Position numbers and translations under genes: made by a program. A stretch of 64,000 bases of DNA, taken from NCBI RefSeq assembly GCF_000444875.1, contig NC_021985.1, forward strand, positions 7,398,170 through 7,462,169. Direction: 5' to 3'. Positions 63,048 through 64,000 of the stretch are shown one piece after another (positions within the stretch are counted from its first letter, which is position 1; every line of letters begins with the position of its first letter). The notes beneath the pieces were generated by a model. That model made no database searches. It was given only the letters and a program-made list of their open reading frames with translations, and was not told the origin of the DNA. This DNA comes from Streptomyces collinus Tu 365 (lineage in GTDB: Bacteria; Actinomycetota; Actinomycetes; Streptomycetales; Streptomycetaceae).

Positions 63048-64000
63048 TTGCCGTCGTCCCTTCCGCCGTTCGTCCGCTGCCACCAGTCGCGGAACGGCTC
63101 CGCGGGCACCGGCGGCAGATCCCGGGTCGCGCTCCAGGCCCGGCCGGGACCGGGCAGCGTGCGGGGGTGCAGCCGGCGGGTGCGGGAGGCGAGCCGCTGG
63201 CCGCCGCGCAGCGCCGCCGGGTGTGTGAGGGCCCAGCGTGCCGCGCGCATCGCCGCGCGTTCGGCCGCGTGCCTCTTGGCCGGCTTCAGCACCACCCGGT
63301 TGCCCTCCCGGACCGCCGGTCCGCCCTGCACCACCCGCTCCCGCAGGTGCACCAGCACCTCGGGGATGTCGATGGCGACCGGGCAGACCTCGTAGCAGGC
63401 TCCGCACAGGCTCGACGCGTACGGCAGCGAGGCGTCGATCTCGCTTCCCGTGCCCCGCAGCTGGGGGCTGAGGATGGCGCCGATCGGGCCCGGGTAGACC
63501 GAGCCGTAGGCGTGCCCGCCGGCCCGCTCGTACACCGGGCAGACGTTGAGGCAGGCCGAGCAGCGGATGCAGCGCAGCGCCTGGCGGCCGATCTCGTCGG
63601 CGAGGGTGTCGGTGCGGCCGTTGTCCAGCAGCACCAGGTGGAAGGCGGCGGGGCCGTCCTCGTCCGTCGTGCCCGTCCAGGTACTGGTGTACGGGTTCAT
63701 CCGCTCGGCGGTGGAGGAGCGGGGGAGGGTCTGCAGGAAGACCTCCAGGTCCCGCCAGGTGGGCACGATCTTCTCGATGCCGACGACCGAGATCAGCGTC
63801 TCGGGGAGGGTCAGGCACATCCGGCCGTTGCCCTCGGACTCCACGACGACGAGGGTGCCGGTCTCGGCCACCATGAAGTTGGCGCCGGAGATGCCCACCT
63901 TGGCGCGCAGGAACTTCTCCCGCAGGTGCAGCCGCGCGGCCTCGGCGAGGTCGGCGGGGGTGTCCGTCAGGCCCGCGGGGGCGGGGCGGCCCCAGTCGCC
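63044..64000 (-). CDS. lutB: LutB-family iron-sulfur lactate utilization protein (5' end outside window)
   Basis: The last 318 residues of a LutB-type LUD/ferredoxin protein; the frame runs on past base 64000, with LREKFLRAKVGISGANFMVAETGT near the edge. Two [4Fe-4S] motifs are visible: CIRCSACLNVCPVY and CGACYEVCPVAI. It transfers electrons from lactate oxidation with LutA and LutC. The stop overlaps lutC by 4 bases. lutA would be expected just to the right. Confidence 0.93.
   Translation of the reverse strand, partial: GDWGRPAPAGLTDTPADLAEAARLHLREKFLRAKVGISGANFMVAETGTLVVVESEGNGRMCLTLPETLISVVGIEKIVPTWRDLEVFLQTLPRSSTAERMNPYTSTWTGTTDEDGPAAFHLVLLDNGRTDTLADEIGRQALRCIRCSACLNVCPVYERAGGHAYGSVYPGPIGAILSPQLRGTGSEIDASLPYASSLCGACYEVCPVAIDIPEVLVHLRERVVQGGPAVREGNRVVLKPAKRHAAERAAMRAARWALTHPAALRGGQRLASRTRRLHPRTLPGPGRAWSATRDLPPVPAEPFRDWWQRTNGGRDDGK

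Overview
The window is high-GC actinobacterial DNA (G/C at almost every third codon position, GTG and TTG starts, many 4-base ATGA/GTGA overlaps, Tat and lipoprotein signals, very many TetR/LysR/LacI/LuxR regulators). Gene content and style point to Streptomyces. From memory and unchecked, the left part resembles the S. coelicolor SCO0909-SCO0922 neighbourhood (succinate dehydrogenase, ornithine-lipid acyltransferases, egtABCD, a PARG). I saw no tRNA, rRNA, CRISPR array, insertion sequence or phage gene.

Left third (1-21.3 kb): the tail of a succinate dehydrogenase/fumarate reductase iron-sulfur gene; an OlsB/OlsA ornithine-lipid pair; a UvrA-like protein without the UvrB-binding insert; a ClpC-like chaperone that seems to lack the ClpP-docking loop; a luciferase-like oxidoreductase; a Cys-rich ferredoxin-like protein next to a 40-bp tandem repeat; a HAD phosphatase and a dodecin; a sugar-binding lipoprotein behind a DasR-like operator; the ergothioneine operon egtA-B-C-D; a divergent poly(ADP-ribose) glycohydrolase preceded by a possible 20-codon leader ORF; an orphan PemK/MazF toxin; a flotillin with a small NfeD-like partner; and an amidase.

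Middle (21.5-41.8 kb): an IorB/IorA molybdenum hydroxylase, hydrolases, an FMN reductase and an FAD monooxygenase each with a TetR regulator and visible operators, a LacI regulator, thioredoxin, a disulfide-type flavoprotein, peptide deformylase and a PepSY membrane protein. At 35.4-41.7 kb lies the most unusual unit: a three-gene operon with 4-base overlaps (ATP-grasp ligase, a dikinase with the domain order of glucan water dikinase, MFS exporter) divergent from a PAS-LuxR regulator. It looks like a small, probably undescribed biosynthetic or modification locus.

Right third (41.9-64 kb): a metal-resistance module (CzrA-like ArsR sensor, P1B-4 ATPase, and a second copy of the Cys-rich ferredoxin-like protein); an NlpC/P60 cell-wall hydrolase; a pirin; a sigma/membrane-partner/Pro-rich secreted protein operon; a DJ-1/PfpI protein with divergent LysR; an HD hydrolase; a secreted GH47 mannosidase with a ricin-type domain and a LacI-type operator; a cupin; a PLP-dependent desulfhydrase/deaminase-like enzyme; a MoxR-VWA pair; a TetR; an OpuB-type betaine/choline-like transporter; and lutC-lutB running off the right edge.

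Two patterns cut across the window. At least nine genes have a TANNNT box exactly 6 bases before the start codon, which implies leaderless mRNAs and helped fix starts. Three separate tandem-repeat arrays each begin at, and repeat, the 3' end (including the stop codon) of the gene they follow.
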